Source of the DNA: Paenibacillus sp. V4I7
Lineage (GTDB): Bacteria; Bacillota; Bacilli; Paenibacillales; NBRC-103111
NCBI RefSeq assembly: GCF_030817275.1
Contig: NZ_JAUSZD010000002.1
Span: 1,240,001 to 1,304,000 of the forward strand
Reading direction: 5' to 3'
DNA length: 64,000 nucleotides
The notes under the pieces are model-generated. The model had not been told where the DNA came from, searched no databases, and worked only from the letters and a program-made list of their open reading frames with translations. This document shows positions 17,143-26,777 of this stretch, one piece after another; positions within the stretch are counted from its first letter, which is position 1, and the number at the start of each line of letters is the position of its first letter. The translations under genes and the position numbers were made by a program.

Positions 17143-18699
17143 ATGACAGGTAATAATAAACAACGTTACCGCTTCAGTGAAGCGCCTATATGGAATATCC
17201 AACGAAAATATTATGAAGAAGAAGGAACGAAGGCCTGGAACAATGATCAAGTTCCTCAATATATAACGAGTAATCCAATGATTGCTACGGCATATGCAGA
17301 AATGATCTTTGGGTTTCTTCAAGATCGGGCGAATAGTGAATATCGTTCAGAGCCTGTTTTCATTGTGGAACTTGGAGCAGGAGCGGGACGTCTTGCTTAC
17401 CATGTGCTGCATGAGTTGTGTCAGTTGAGAGACTACGCGGGGATATCACTGCCTGGGTTCCGTTATATTATGACGGATTTGGCGACGAACAATGTTATGG
17501 CTTGGAAGGAACATCCCGCTCTACAATCTTTTATTGCCGAGGGAATACTGGATTTTGCGCGATTTGATGCTGTCAATGATACCGTCTTGAACCTCGTTGT
17601 ATCTGGCACAACCATTAGTGAAGGAGATTTAAAACAACCATTAATCATTGTTGCCAACTACTTTTTTGATAGCATTCCACAAGAGTTGATTTATGTTGGT
17701 GATGGGCAAATTTATGAAGCAGATGTTTATGTCGAATATTCCGAACATAATGATTCACTTAAACCATCAGAGTGGTTAAATCAAATAACTTTAAACTATG
17801 AGCATCGAAGGGCGCATGAGTACGAACAAGAAACCTATCCTTACCGTGATGTCATTTCCATTTATCAGGAACAACTAGAAGACTCGCATATTTTATTTCC
17901 TGCAGCTGGAATAACTTGTTTAGAGCGTTTGAATCTGTTATCTCAGGCAGGATTCCTATTGATAACAGCAGACAAAGGAGATCACTTACTGGATAACTGG
18001 AAATTCGCAGAACCGCCTGAGTTGATCTTACATGGAAGTTTTTCTTTAACGGCTAACTACCATGCGATTCAGCATGTCTTTGAACAAAGAGGAGCCGCGG
18101 CGTTATTCCCCCCACATCATTATAAAAATATAAATGTTGGCTGTATTCTCAATTTGGATAAACCAATGGTTTATCCAAATATGAGATTAGCTTATCGTCG
18201 ATGTATTGAACGCTTTGGTCCGGACGAATTTTTTAGTATGAAGAGTTGGGTAGATTGCAATCAAGATAGCATGGGACTACAGCAAATATTAAGTTTTTGG
18301 CGTTTGGGTGGATATGATGCAGAATTTTTCATTCATAGCACGAAGCAGATCTCCAATTTGTTGCCAGATGCAAACGATGAAGAGAAGCAGGACATGTTGA
18401 GAGGCATACAGTTGATGTGGTCATCGTACTACGTCATGGAGCAGCGTTATGATCTAGCGCTCGATGCGGGATTGATACTGTTTGAGATGGACATGTACGA
18501 ACATTCCAAATGGTATTTGGAAATATCGATTCATCAAGAACAAGATGAGGTCGTATCAACCGTATTTTATTGTCTAGCCATTTGTTGTTTCGAGTTAGAG
18601 TTAGTCGAAGATGCAATGAGTTATATACGAAAATTATTAGAACTTGAGCCTGATCATGAAGAGGCATTGGCGTTAATAAGCCAATTTGAGTTGCATTAA
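17143..18699 (+). CDS. MidA-like (Ndufaf7/DUF185) SAM-dependent methyltransferase with TPR-like tail
   Basis: 518 residues. SAM-binding motif I is VELGAGAGRLAYHVL (residue ~70), followed by YIMTDLATNNV and LIIVANYFFDSIPQELI, the pattern of class I methyltransferases related to MidA/NDUFAF7. Residues ~420-518 are helical repeats (YEHSKWYLEISIHQEQDEV, AMSYIRKLLELEPDHEEALA) resembling TPRs, suggesting protein binding. Upstream CAGAGAGCAGGA is a modest ribosome binding site. It follows repeat copy 1 and is followed by no copy; substrate unknown. Confidence 0.8.
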   Translation: MTGNNKQRYRFSEAPIWNIQRKYYEEEGTKAWNNDQVPQYITSNPMIATAYAEMIFGFLQDRANSEYRSEPVFIVELGAGAGRLAYHVLHELCQLRDYAGISLPGFRYIMTDLATNNVMAWKEHPALQSFIAEGILDFARFDAVNDTVLNLVVSGTTISEGDLKQPLIIVANYFFDSIPQELIYVGDGQIYEADVYVEYSEHNDSLKPSEWLNQITLNYEHRRAHEYEQETYPYRDVISIYQEQLEDSHILFPAAGITCLERLNLLSQAGFLLITADKGDHLLDNWKFAEPPELILHGSFSLTANYHAIQHVFEQRGAAALFPPHHYKNINVGCILNLDKPMVYPNMRLAYRRCIERFGPDEFFSMKSWVDCNQDSMGLQQILSFWRLGGYDAEFFIHSTKQISNLLPDANDEEKQDMLRGIQLMWSSYYVMEQRYDLALDAGLILFEMDMYEHSKWYLEISIHQEQDEVVSTVFYCLAICCFELELVEDAMSYIRKLLELEPDHEEALALISQFELH

Positions 18700-18882
18700 T
18701 AAGTTCAATCATAAAACAGCAGCCGGTCACCTTCTCGTCCAAGGCTGTCTTCTTTTTGGATGCAAGTCAATAAAACCTAGGGGAGCCTTTATATCGCTGT
18801 TAGAACGATTCGGAGAACCGTATCATATAGAACGGTCAGTTTAGTGGAATTGAATAATAGAGGATAAGTCTATCTAACATAA

Positions 18883-19020
18883 CTAGTCCCATACATTTTG
18901 AAGAGGGAGTCCACGTTCTGTTCGAGCCAGGTCATCAACTCGTTGAATAAAGGCAGTTTTTGCTCGTGTGTAGCCCTCAGGGTCGGAATGATATTGTTCA
19001 GCCAGGGCCTGTAACCTTCG
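18883..19020 (-). pseudogene. fragment resembling the GrpB family C-terminus
   Basis: Minus-strand text LQALAEQYHSDPEGYTRAKT, then AFIQRVDDLARTE, stop at 18883. The pattern (K/L..LA..H..D...Y...K..F......A) resembles the end of GrpB/nucleotidyltransferase-like proteins. The rest of the gene is replaced by an opposite-strand GH78 fragment, so this is a remnant at a recombination junction. Confidence 0.4.
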
Positions 19021-19685
19021 ACTCTCTTTTGTATCGGATGGGGCTTCAGGCTGCGGCAGAATTGGCGAGTTACGTTGATCGATCCAATTTGGCAGCAAGT
19101 TTCTTGCAGAAATCGGAAGGGATTAAACGTGCTGTACTCGCATGCTGCATCGGCAGAGACGGTCTTATTCAGGATGGTCCCGGACTAGACGAATACAGCC
19201 AGCATGCCCAGGTATTTGCGGTATTGACCTATGTCGTGAGCGGAACGAAAGCGACGGAATTAATGGAACTGGCCATGACGGATGAAACCTTGGCCCAATG
19301 TTCAGTTGCGATGGCCTACTACCTTTTCCGTGCGGTGGAGAAGGTAGGTCTATATCACAAAACGGACGAGCTGTGGACGCTTTGGAGACAGATGCTGGTG
19401 AAAAAGTTGACGACCTGTGTAGAGGATGACGTAACCGAACGAAGCGACTGTCATGCCTGGGGCTCTTTAATTCTGTATGAACTTCCGGCAATCGTTTTGG
19501 GTGTGCAGCCGGCAGAACCGGGCTACTCGAGCGTCAAGGTAAGTCCAACTCCGGGCTATTTATCATGGGCGAAAGGCGAAGTGATAACCCCGAAAGGGAT
19601 CGTCAAAGTTAGCTGGGAAAAGGTAGAGGATGGAAGCATCGATCTCAAAGTCGAGGCGCCGGAAGGGATAAAGTATGTGATTTGA
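19020..19685 (+). pseudogene. alpha-L-rhamnosidase (GH78) C-terminal fragment
   Basis: About 220 C-terminal residues of a GH78 enzyme that normally has 700-1000. The characteristic end is present: ERSDCHAWGSLILYELPAIV, then LGVQPAEPGYSSVKVSPTPG, YLSWAKGEVITPKG. The homologous text begins around TFDSLLYRMGLQAAAELASY at ~19020; no start codon or catalytic core upstream. The codon pattern is intact, so truncation is recent. Sits head-on against the GrpB-like remnant. Confidence 0.8.
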
Positions 19686-19886
19686 TCTACGAAAGGCGAC
19701 ATTAGCCTACCAATTACCTAATGTGGCAGGAGAAGGTGTGCGGCTAAACGGGAGAAAGGATAGTCATATTTGCTAGTATTTTATGCATATGCTGTAAAAA
19801 GGCTAAATTTTTTTCTAACGAATTCTGTAACAAACAGCCTTTTTTGATCTGAAAACCAATAAATTCCAATGAATTTTGAAACAACA

Positions 19887-19921
19887 AAAACGGAGCGACG
19901 CGGGTTTTCGGGCTCCGTTTT
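19887..19921. terminator. hairpin terminator
   Basis: 10-bp stem AAAACGGAGC/GCTCCGTTTT with a 15-base loop; usable in either direction. Confidence 0.75.
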
Positions 19922-19963
19922 CTAATTAATTCTGGAATATCACTGAACGTTGCCAAGCAAGCT

Positions 19964-19991
19964 GACCTCACTTTAATAAGTGAGGTCTTTT
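19964..19991 (+). terminator. hairpin terminator
   Basis: Perfect 10-bp stem GACCTCACTT/AAGTGAGGTC, four-base loop, followed by TTTTTAT. A classic intrinsic terminator. Confidence 0.85.
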
Positions 19992-20160
19992 TATGTTTTA
20001 TTATATATTTCTCATGATTCCCAGTCCTTTCGAAGGTATTTTTTTCTCATTATAGATAAATATTAGTAGTTTGATGGCTATAATTCTGAGACTAAAAACA
20101 TCCTTGTTGATGAACAATAGCAAAGAAGATATTAGTATCTAAAAAGAAAGGAGTCATTGC

Positions 20161-20253
20161 ATGCCGATCTTCATGAAGAGTATTTATCGATATCAGACTT
20201 AATATCCATCGTCTTCTTATTATTAGTTATTGTATTTGTTCTCCATGTTTTTT
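20161..20253 (+). other. possible short hydrophobic peptide gene
   Basis: After AAAGGAGTCA a TTG (20157) frame reads a 30-residue peptide ending ISDLISIVFLLLVIVFVLHV, like the tiny membrane peptides of sporulation (YjcZ-type). The better-spaced ATG 20161 is in another frame and gives only 13 codons. The start choice is unresolved, so this is tentative. Confidence 0.35.
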
Positions 20254-20300
20254 AGTTGATGGTGGGGGATAAACAAACTATTAGATATGAGGTGTTTTTT

Positions 20301-20441
20301 TTGTCTAAATGCTATCATTGTGAGGTAAAGGCTGACGTAGCCCATAGCATCACGCTTTATCAGAAAAATGGACTCGAAGAGAAAATAGAGGTTTTATGTA
20401 GCTATTGTTATTCAGAATGGCTTCAATCATTGAAAGGTTAG
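20301..20441 (+). CDS. small zinc-ribbon-like protein
   Basis: 46 residues from TTG 20301 (GAGGTG 7 bp upstream). Two CxxC knuckles, KCYHCEVK near the start and CSYCYSEW near the end, about 27 residues apart, suggest a zinc ribbon. A longer start at 20256/20259 lacks a ribosome binding site. Function unknown. Confidence 0.5.
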   Translation: MSKCYHCEVKADVAHSITLYQKNGLEEKIEVLCSYCYSEWLQSLKG

Positions 20442-20759
20442 GATATTAAAGTGATTTTGCGATATATTAAAAAACCAAAATGAACAACTTCACCTAAATA
20501 ATATCAAATTTTTCAGTAGACAATAATTGTTCATCTTATGGATGACTTGCAGTTTATCCACAATAATCATAATTATCATAAATCAAAAGACTGGAAAGTT
20601 AGTTTTAACAATCCAGTCTTTTCTTTTCGTCTGAATCTATAGTTACCTAAGATAAAGTATTGCATATCAGAGCACTTTCAAAAGATGATCCATAGAATAC
20701 CTACGAATTTGCGTTTTGGGAGTAGGAGAGAAGAAAAGTCGCTTCCTCAACTTGATTGA
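20442..20759. terminator. intergenic stretch with one strong terminator (20585-20622)
   Basis: AT-rich, no gene seen. A perfect 11-bp stem AAAAGACTGGA/TCCAGTCTTTT at 20585-20622 has A and T runs on both sides and can stop transcription from either direction. Confidence 0.7.
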
Positions 20760-20873
20760 TTAATTATTGTTCATTTCTTGCTGTTTGTCTTTTGGAATTT
20801 TTTGAGTCAATAACTTTTCATAAATTTCTGAATTAGATTGGATGTTTTGTTTCTTATTTTTTGGTTTAAGCAT
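20760..20873 (-). CDS. 37-residue hydrophilic peptide gene
   Basis: Minus-strand ATG at 20873 follows GGAGGTGATAACGT, one of the best ribosome binding sites in the window. The product starts MLKPKNKKQNIQSNSEIYEK and ends KDKQQEMNNN: lysine-rich, no cysteine, no signal peptide. It lies alone between terminators. A second AGGAGG-led micro-ORF (MDNVRSIDRN) lies just upstream around 20930. No family recognised; could be a regulatory or precursor peptide. Confidence 0.5.
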   Translation of the reverse strand: MLKPKNKKQNIQSNSEIYEKLLTQKIPKDKQQEMNNN

Positions 20874-21187
20874 ACGTTATCACCTCCAGTATCTCCTGAA
20901 GTAATTTTCCTTAGTTTCTATCAATACTTCGAACATTATCCATTTGGGTAATGACCTCCTTTCTAAATTATTGATTAATATGTGCCATTAGTGGCCCGGA
21001 AAATCCTAACACCAGCACAAGCATTACGTTTGCCTGAATAATGGGTCTGTTGATAAGGTTAAGGAAATTTCGTTAACGGAGTTCAGTTGAAATCGTTCCT
21101 TGGGATCTATTTTCATCAGGGTATATTTATGAAATTATCGGTTAACTTAACATTTGTTGTAAGTTGGAATCACACTAGGGGGTATAT
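20874..21187. other. intergenic stretch, no confident gene
   Basis: Contains the minus-strand micro-ORF near 20930 behind AGGAGG (10 codons). Otherwise AT-rich without recognisable coding text. Confidence 0.35.
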
Positions 21188-21295
21188 ATGAGCATTGAAA
21201 TAAAACCTAGGCAACCTAAGAAGTGCCGAGGATGCATATGGGGCAATTGGGATGGATTGAAACAGTATTGTAGTAAAATTAAATGTATTAAGTAA
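21188..21295 (+). CDS. 35-residue cysteine-rich peptide
   Basis: ATG with AGGGGG 5 bp upstream. Product MSIEIKPRQPKKCRGCIWGN then WDGLKQYCSKIKCIK: four cysteines in a CxxC...C..C-like pattern, probably a small metal-binding protein. Codon structure is clean and stop is TAA. Not in any family I recognise by name. Confidence 0.5.
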   Translation: MSIEIKPRQPKKCRGCIWGNWDGLKQYCSKIKCIK

Positions 21296-21448
21296 TGTAT
21301 TACGAAAGTGCCTGAATTTATCACCTCGATAAGAATCAACACTTAAGAACAATGCAGATAAAAGAATAATCTGTAACGAATGTTGAGTAGGCGAATATAC
21401 TATTACAGTTGTATTCACCTTTGAATTTATGGGAGGATTTTAAAAAAA

Positions 21449-21650
21449 ATGAGCAAATATACGCATCTGGCTTGGCATGAAACGCTAGATATGCATGAAC
21501 TCGTAGCGTTCCAAACAAATGGTTGCAGCCATTCAATTGCACGCAAATGTATTTAATTTCATGCTGCAACGTAGTTACTACCCCTCCTACAATTTAGATC
21601 AATTATTAGCAAATGATGTACAGAATGCTCAACGTGCTTTATCTATGTAA
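21449..21650 (+). pseudogene. spore-coat-like (CotF-type) protein, frameshifted
   Basis: ATG 21449 (GGGAGG upstream) reads [20 protein letters not shown], then FQTN; after a frameshift at about 21522 the text continues [33 protein letters not shown] to stop 21650. Joined, it is a ~66-residue spore-coat-type protein ([14 protein letters not shown] pattern). The single frame break is the only damage. Confidence 0.6.
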
Positions 21651-21744
21651 ACTTTACAATTCGTAATGTAACATTTGGGCATTTATAAATAATTTAACAC
21701 TTCGGCACTAATTAAATCTTATTGTGAAGTGGAGTTTATAAAAA

Positions 21745-21972
21745 ATGAATGGTCTTTATAAGAACAGATCAAAATTAGGAAAATGGCTTGATGAAAACCA
21801 TTTAACTCAGGATTGGCTTGTTTATTCTACGAAGTTAGATAGAAAGACTGTATCCAGACTCTCAAATATTAATAATAAGAATATTACTCGTCCGAAGGCT
21901 ACAACAAAGCAATTAATATATGAAGTTATTATTAAAATAAACCCAAGTGTTAATTATAACGATTTATGGTAA
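21745..21972 (+). CDS. small XRE-like DNA-binding protein
   Basis: 75 residues with a helix-turn-helix: KLGKWLDENHLTQDWLVYST, KLDRKTVSRLSN, then ITRPKATTKQLIYEVI. This is the Cro/C1 fold without a sensor domain. GTGGAG lies 13 bp upstream. Followed by a strong terminator, so a single-gene unit. Target unknown. Confidence 0.75.
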   Translation: MNGLYKNRSKLGKWLDENHLTQDWLVYSTKLDRKTVSRLSNINNKNITRPKATTKQLIYEVIIKINPSVNYNDLW

Positions 21973-21997
21973 TCAATCTTATTCCATAAAAAGAAAA

Positions 21998-22046
21998 GAA
22001 AGCGCATGTGTTATAGTGGAAAAACACTGAGGTAGCATGCGCTTTC
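21998..22046 (+). terminator. strong stem-loop terminator
   Basis: Perfect 11-bp stem GAAAGCGCATG/CATGCGCTTTC with a 27-base loop that can also pair internally. Confidence 0.75.
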
Positions 22047-22134
22047 TATTTATTCGTTAGTGCGATATATAAAGAAGTTAACCTTAATCATCGTACATTT
22101 ACCTATGATCATCTAATATTATCCGTTGGCGATA

Positions 22135-22255
22135 TTAAAACCTAGCTCCAATAGGAATATCTTCTAGTTTAGTTTCAGGTCTTTCTGAAAAAGCAGGGAA
22201 AGGTACAACACCGTTATTAATCAAAATTGTATCGCATTCACTTACTTCAAGCTAA
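22135..22255 (-). pseudogene. short-chain dehydrogenase-like relic
   Basis: Minus-strand text VSECDTILINNGVVPFPAFS then ERPETKLEDIPIGARF resembles the INNAG region of an SDR. Stops lie immediately outside, so only about 35 codons survive. Tentative. Confidence 0.3.
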
Positions 22256-22415
22256 TGTAATGATTCGTCTTTTTGATTGCCACTTAAGATAACCAAAAAT
22301 GCCACTGCTCCTTAAAGGGAATTATGAACAAATTTAATTTGCATTTCATCCAAAAGGTATCTATACAAAGAGAAAAGGTTGTATCATGCTTATATAGAGT
22401 TTCAGAATAAAGGTA

Positions 22416-23011
22416 ATGGAAATGAGGGGTGTATCATTTTTGTATAGAGTGGCTATTTGCGATGATGAGGACAAACAAAGAGAGCTTGTTAAAAGCATCC
22501 TGATTACTTTGTCGATAAAGACAAATATAGATTTTGAAATCGAATTATTCGGCTCGGGAGAGCAGTTAGTATCCTATTATGAGCGCCATGAAACTCCATT
22601 CCATGTTTTAATTTTGGATATTGAAATGGGTGGGATGAATGGGATTCAAACAGCCCGAAAAATAAGAGGGTTAAAGAACCTGGATGAGCAAATTATTTTT
22701 CTGACAAGCTACCCTGAATATATGGTGGAAAGTTTTGACGTCATGACATTCCAGTATTTGATAAAACCCATTGCCCCCTCGATCTTGGAGGAGAAAATAG
22801 CAAAGGCATCATCTCAGATTATGCTTTGGCTTTAAAAGACTGTAACTTCTTGCAAATCCATCGTTCTATTATTATTAACCTGCTTCATGTGAGGAAGTTT
22901 GCCAGCGGAGTTGTTCGAATGTCCAACGGTATGGAATTACCGATAGGCCGTTCTAAAATTAAAGAGGTTAAAGATACTTACACCAAATTTATGATTATGA
23001 AGGTCGATTGA
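22416..23011 (+). pseudogene. AgrA/LytTR response regulator, internally deleted and frameshifted
   Basis: The first frame carries a receiver domain (VAICDDEDKQRELV; phosphoacceptor in VLILDIEMGGMNGIQ; K in YLIKPI) and stops at 22835. The LytTR DNA-binding end continues in another frame (CNFLQIHRSIIINLLHVRKF, then MELPIGRSKIKEVK) to 23011. About 50-60 residues between receiver and DNA-binding domain are missing. Start is ATG 22416 or TTG 22440. The product could not bind DNA normally. Part of a broken pair with the following kinase. Confidence 0.78.
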
Positions 23012-23012
23012 T

Positions 23013-24204
23013 ATGATTCAAAATAATTTGCTTATTGTCTTTAGCATTGTACTTGTGATGGGCGTTCAAATTAATTTTTTCTTCAACTCGTTTTTTGAAA
23101 AATCAACTAAAAAGCATAATCGATTCATTTACTTCATGATCTTTGGGCTGCTTGATTACCTATATTTAGTTGTTTATATTTCTCCTACTGTATCTTCGAT
23201 TTTAGCAATGCTTGTGATATTTAGTTTAGCGCAATCTTATCAAGTAGAAATGAAAACAAAGATCATTTTCTCTATATTTTACGGTGTTTTAATGACTATC
23301 ATGAATTTTATATCCATTTATATTTTTTATACACTAGATTTTGTTGACTTTAGCAACTTCGATTATCCTATCAATGAACAAAAACAAATAGCCTATACGA
23401 AGGCCACTTTACTCAGTTGCATTATCATGTTTGCTGTCATTCAGATCATACGACTAATTGCAAAGCGCAGAAGTTTCTCTTTACATTATCGGTACTATCT
23501 ATTATTTTTGTTTGTTCCTATCATAAGTATATACCAACTTAATATTCTCACTTATTATATTGAAAAGAACGTCTATTATTTCATTTCAGTCATTGGATTT
23601 CTTTTCTTAAACGTTATGATTATCTATATTTTTGATAATATCATTGATAAATTTCAATTCATGCATGAGAATGCTCAGATGCAGCATCAAATGGACTACC
23701 AGGATGCGAATTACGAAGAGGTCGTTCACGGAGCATATTCAAACTACCTTAAATAAAGTCGAAGGAGCCTATCAACGGGTGAATACGGGGAATCTGGTTA
23801 TAGATGCCCTTGTCACCAATACGCTAAATATTGGACAAGCGAATGGCATAAGAATAGATACAAAGCTTAACTTATATTCACAAGAAATCCATATTGACCG
23901 TTATGACTTATGTGTTGTCATTGGAAATATGCTAGATAACGCCATAGAAGCTTCTAAACATGTCAAAATTGCAGAGGATCGGTACATTCTTATCAAAATT
24001 CATTCTACCGAGTCAGCTCTTCTCATTCACATCCAGAATCATATGGAGAATGAAGTTGCCTACGTACACAGCCAGAAACTAAACCCGGAATTTCATGGTA
24101 TTGGACTAACCAATATTGCAAGAATCTGCTACAATTACGGTGGTCATATGACCATTGAAACGAAACAAAAAGTATTTCATAATATGGTCCTACTGCCATT
24201 TTAA
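23013..24204 (+). pseudogene. AgrC-like (GHKL) histidine kinase, broken at the H box
   Basis: The frame from 23013 gives six membrane segments (for example FFNSFFEKSTKKHN, YLLFLFVPIISIYQL) and stops at 23756 after YQDANYEEV. The GHKL ATPase part continues in another frame (NLVIDALVTNTLNIGQANGI, CVVIGNMLDNAIEAS, GIGLTNIARICYNYGG) to 24204. The HDIKNH-type phosphoacceptor block between them is lost. One base after the regulator gene, so originally an operon. Confidence 0.78.
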
Positions 24205-24207
24205 ACG

Positions 24208-24250
24208 AACAATCCTTAGACAACATGTTGTTTAGGGATTGTTTTTTTCG
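24208..24250 (+). terminator. terminator after the kinase relic
   Basis: Hairpin with AACAATCC/GGATTGTT arms, CATG loop region, followed by seven T. Confidence 0.8.
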
Positions 24251-24341
24251 TTTCAGGGTGCTTTTTCATCTAACAGCCTCATGCCTTGTATGATGAATTC
24301 AGCAAGTAAAATCCAGAAAGAATTATGAGGAGGAATGCATC

Positions 24342-26393
24342 ATGAAGAAGATGATCTCTGTATTCATGACTGCTATGCTTTTTGCCATACCAGTCACCCC
24401 TGCTTTTGCTCAAACGAATCATGATACTGTAAAGGAAAAGGCTCAGGCGCTGGCTTCGAAGATCGTGTCCAATTATGGTGTAAGTGGAATGCAGTATGCG
24501 ATTATGGATCATGGATCTATTGTTTTATCCGATAGCGCTGGTGTATACGATAAAATTACTAAGAATCCAATAACCAAAGATACTATGTTTGGAATAGGCT
24601 CGGTAAGTAAAATGTTTGTATCTGCTGCAACGATGGTGCTAGCTGATTCTAATAAAATTGATATTGATAACCCCCTAGTTACGTATATCAAGGACTTTAA
24701 AATGGTAGATGAACGATATAAAGAGATTACGCCACGCATGTTAATGAATCATTCTTCAGGACTTTACGGTACTCACTATGGGAATAGTATGTTGTTTGAT
24801 GACAATGATACGAAAAATCATGATGAATTATTGCTAAGATTACAATCAGAAAGGTTAAAGTCAAACCCAGGCGAATCTTCGGTATATGGTAACGATGGTT
24901 TTCAGCTGCTTGAAATCTTGGTTGAACGAGTGAGCGGTTTAAGCTATAGCGAATTCCTTGAAACCTACATTAGCAAACCTCTTCAATTAAGCTCTACGAA
25001 AACACCACTCGATCCATTTGATCGAGACAGGCTCGCAAAAACTTATTTTCCTACGATTGACCAGGCTTTACCCGTTGAGAATGCCAATGTCATTGGGGCA
25101 GGAGGCATCTACTCAACTGCAGAAGAATTAAGTAAGTTCGCTGAAGTATTAATCGGGAATCGAACGGATATTTTATCTGAGAAATCAGCAAAGTCCATGC
25201 AAAGTCATGAGTATAGAAATGGAGTGTGGGTTTCTGAAGAGACCAACACCTTTAATTATGGTCTTGGTTGGGATGCCGTTCGTTTAGCAGCGTTTAGTGA
25301 TTACGGAATAACGGCATTATCCAAAGGTGGAGATACGACTATGTATCACGCTGCTTTGACTACCATACCAGAGTATGATATTTCTATAGCGGTGCTTTCA
25401 TCGGGAGGGAGTTCCCTCTTCAATAGTATTTTTGCATCTAATGTTTTATTAGAATATGTAAGAGCCAAAGGCATGATTAAAGACCTCCTGCCCCAAAAAA
25501 CATTTGAACCTTCCTTGAAAGTGGAAATGCCATCGGATTTGTTTTCTTACACTGGATTATACGGTTCCGTGGGTAAAACCGTAAATCTTGAGATTAAGAA
25601 CGGAGAGATTGATTTACCCGCTCTAGTCGGTGGATTGATACCGCCACAAAAATATGTATATTCGGGCAATGGACAATTCAAAAACAACGATGGGAATGTA
25701 ACCATAAGCTTTGACCAACCGAAGAATGGAAAAACCTATTTAAAGCTTAACTCTTATATGAATATTCCGGGATTAGGTCAAGCGGTTATGGTAACGTATG
25801 AATATCAAAAGTTAGATCCCAATCCTTTAAATCAGACAACTAAAACGGTATGGGAACATAGAAACGGGAAACATTACTACGCTTTGGATGAAAAGATAAC
25901 TTCAATCTTTTATCTATCTCCGCTTTTGGACAAGAATTTATCCGTTGATGTTGATCATGGATACGCATCTGGCACTAAAATTGTTGACGAGAATAAAGCA
26001 GTAAATACATTTGATATTCCTATTATGAACGGAAGAGATGCTTTTGATTTGAATTTCTATAACGAGAACCATATAGAGTATTTAAAGATCGATGGACAAT
26101 CCTATATCAGTGAAGATGCTATTCAACCCATTTATGAAGGGAACGACTCATTTTGCATCATACCATCCAATGGTCAGGCGGTATGGTATAAAATTGATGG
26201 AAAATCAGCCAATCGAGTCATGAACGTTGAGGCTCCGGTAAGTGGGGGATTTGCCGTTTATGACGCCAAGGGAATGGTCGTGAACTTTTCAAAGGCAAGC
26301 AACAATCATTCAGTATTACTTCCTGAAAGTGGGATGATCGTTTTTGGTGGTAATGAGGGGGATGTATTTAAAATTAATTTAAAGAATAAATAG
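24342..26393 (+). CDS. exported class C beta-lactamase-like serine hydrolase
   Basis: 683 residues with a signal peptide (residues 1-24, cut after AFA). Class C/PBP motifs: SVSK at 87-90 (nucleophile S87), YGN in SSVYGNDGF as the YxN motif, and KGG in SKGGDTTMYHA as the KTG equivalent. Residues ~390-683 form an extra beta-rich domain seen in long secreted Bacillales esterase/peptidase homologues. GAGGAGG 9 bp upstream. Follows a broken AgrA/AgrC-like pair that may once have controlled it. Substrate may be peptidoglycan, D-amino-acid esters or a peptide; undetermined. Confidence 0.88.
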   Translation: MKKMISVFMTAMLFAIPVTPAFAQTNHDTVKEKAQALASKIVSNYGVSGMQYAIMDHGSIVLSDSAGVYDKITKNPITKDTMFGIGSVSKMFVSAATMVLADSNKIDIDNPLVTYIKDFKMVDERYKEITPRMLMNHSSGLYGTHYGNSMLFDDNDTKNHDELLLRLQSERLKSNPGESSVYGNDGFQLLEILVERVSGLSYSEFLETYISKPLQLSSTKTPLDPFDRDRLAKTYFPTIDQALPVENANVIGAGGIYSTAEELSKFAEVLIGNRTDILSEKSAKSMQSHEYRNGVWVSEETNTFNYGLGWDAVRLAAFSDYGITALSKGGDTTMYHAALTTIPEYDISIAVLSSGGSSLFNSIFASNVLLEYVRAKGMIKDLLPQKTFEPSLKVEMPSDLFSYTGLYGSVGKTVNLEIKNGEIDLPALVGGLIPPQKYVYSGNGQFKNNDGNVTISFDQPKNGKTYLKLNSYMNIPGLGQAVMVTYEYQKLDPNPLNQTTKTVWEHRNGKHYYALDEKITSIFYLSPLLDKNLSVDVDHGYASGTKIVDENKAVNTFDIPIMNGRDAFDLNFYNENHIEYLKIDGQSYISEDAIQPIYEGNDSFCIIPSNGQAVWYKIDGKSANRVMNVEAPVSGGFAVYDAKGMVVNFSKASNNHSVLLPESGMIVFGGNEGDVFKINLKNK

Positions 26394-26700
26394 ACTACTC
26401 AACTTTCGCATCTACAAAAAACTAGTTAAGCCTTATGGTTGCAAGGCATAATGGAGAATCTTCGCTCCTCTTGATTCCAATATATGGTGTAATTACCAAA
26501 TAAGAGTGCGAAGGATTAGAAGAAGCAGCTGTTTGGGAAGCAGAACATATTATTGATAGAATAATGGGGGACGATAAGTGGCACACCCGGTTAACATTGT
26601 CCGATCACCGACTTGATAAATTGAACCCGCACCGCGACCAGGTGACAAGAACAGTATCTCATTCACGACGGAGGTACATTCCGTATTAAAATTGAATTTC
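26394..26700. other. intergenic stretch with decayed coding text
   Basis: A frame near 26540-26690 reads EAEHIIDRIMGDDKWHTRLT then LSDHRLDKLNPHRDQ, protein-like but without a start, and not assigned to a family. Confidence 0.3.
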
Positions 26701-26730
26701 CGTTACGTTAACGGGCAGGATAGTGGAATA
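26701..26730 (+). repeat. CTAACG repeat, solo 3' unit
   Basis: GTTAACGGGCAGGATAGTGG, 48 bp before the methionine aminopeptidase start; TGATAAAAT further on could be a -10 box. Confidence 0.7.
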
Positions 26731-26777
26731 AGCTTCCAGTGTGATAAAATAAATGTGAAAAAATAGGAGGTAATTCT

